This document shows, piece after piece, positions 6,698 to 6,752 of a DNA stretch of 6,752 bases (positions are counted from its first letter, which is position 1; each line of letters starts with the position of its first letter). The stretch is from Piscirickettsiaceae bacterium (GTDB taxonomy: Bacteria > Pseudomonadota > Gammaproteobacteria > Nitrosococcales > Methylophagaceae), in the NCBI GenBank assembly GCA_018646825.1, contig JABGUA010000146.1:1-6752 (forward strand). Direction: 5' to 3'. The notes beneath the pieces are model-generated. The model was not told the origin of the DNA. It was given only the letters and a program-made list of their open reading frames with translations, and searched no databases. Both the position numbers and the translations under genes were made by a program.

Positions 6698-6752
6698 TAA
6701 TCTGTTTAATATTCAGGTCTTAATGGAGAGCGGCGGCCCCGTTCTGTGGCTG
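6681..6752 (+). CDS. exbB2: ExbB2-type proton channel protein, N-terminal fragment
   Basis: Only the first 24 codons are inside the window, and the frame is open to the right edge. The translation starts MTALNNNLFNIQ and runs into MESGGPVLWL (residues 15-24), the GGPVLW-type opening of the first membrane helix in short TonB2-associated ExbB proteins. The ATG at 6681 overlaps the end of the ttpC-like gene by 17 nt and has AGAG (6670-6673) 7 nt upstream. An in-frame ATG at 6723 is an alternative start, but it has no visible ribosome site and would leave almost nothing before the hydrophobic segment. Position right after ttpC matches the Vibrio order ttpC-exbB2-exbD2-tonB2. The identification leans heavily on context because so little protein is visible. 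Confidence 0.75.
   Translation, partial: MTALNNNLFNIQVLMESGGPVLWL

Overview
The window looks like chromosomal DNA of a gammaproteobacterium with fairly low GC (my impression, not computed). The evidence is an SbcB-type exonuclease I and a HemL that both resemble the enterobacterial proteins closely, plus a Vibrio/Shewanella-style TonB2 transport cluster. Gene density is high. I see no mobile element, CRISPR array or RNA gene. I cannot name the genus with confidence.

Left, plus strand (1-1484): the 3' part of a two-cysteine glutathione peroxidase is cut by the left edge. An 87-nt gap with a small inverted repeat follows. Next come two closely spaced genes, a 76-residue two-helix membrane protein of the DUF350 type and a membrane-anchored transglutaminase-like protein with an intact Cys-His-acidic triad. 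Neither has a settled function, and their spacing suggests co-expression.

Middle, minus strand (1532-4262): hemL (glutamate-1-semialdehyde aminomutase, heme precursor synthesis) is followed 19 nt later by sbcB (exonuclease I), probably as one transcript. sbcB converges on the transglutaminase gene across a 47-nt gap with no clear terminator. The sbcB start is placed at 2962. The longer open frame to 3013 would run into hemL and add 17 unmatched residues.

Right, plus strand (4566-6752): after a 303-nt divergent intergenic region with a plausible hemL promoter and short repeated motifs comes the head of a TonB2-type operon. It holds a secreted coiled-coil DUF3450 protein, a TtpC-like protein (periplasmic coiled-coil region fused to a MotA/TolQ/ExbB channel domain), and the first 24 codons of a second, shorter ExbB. 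The three genes overlap (4 nt and 17 nt), which implies translational coupling. By analogy with Vibrio, exbD2, tonB2 and a TPR protein should follow beyond the right edge. Together they would energise outer-membrane receptors with the proton gradient.

The most interesting observation is that the secreted DUF3450 protein and the periplasmic half of the TtpC-like protein can be aligned almost residue-number for residue-number. This suggests that TtpC arose as a DUF3450-like protein joined to an ExbB channel.
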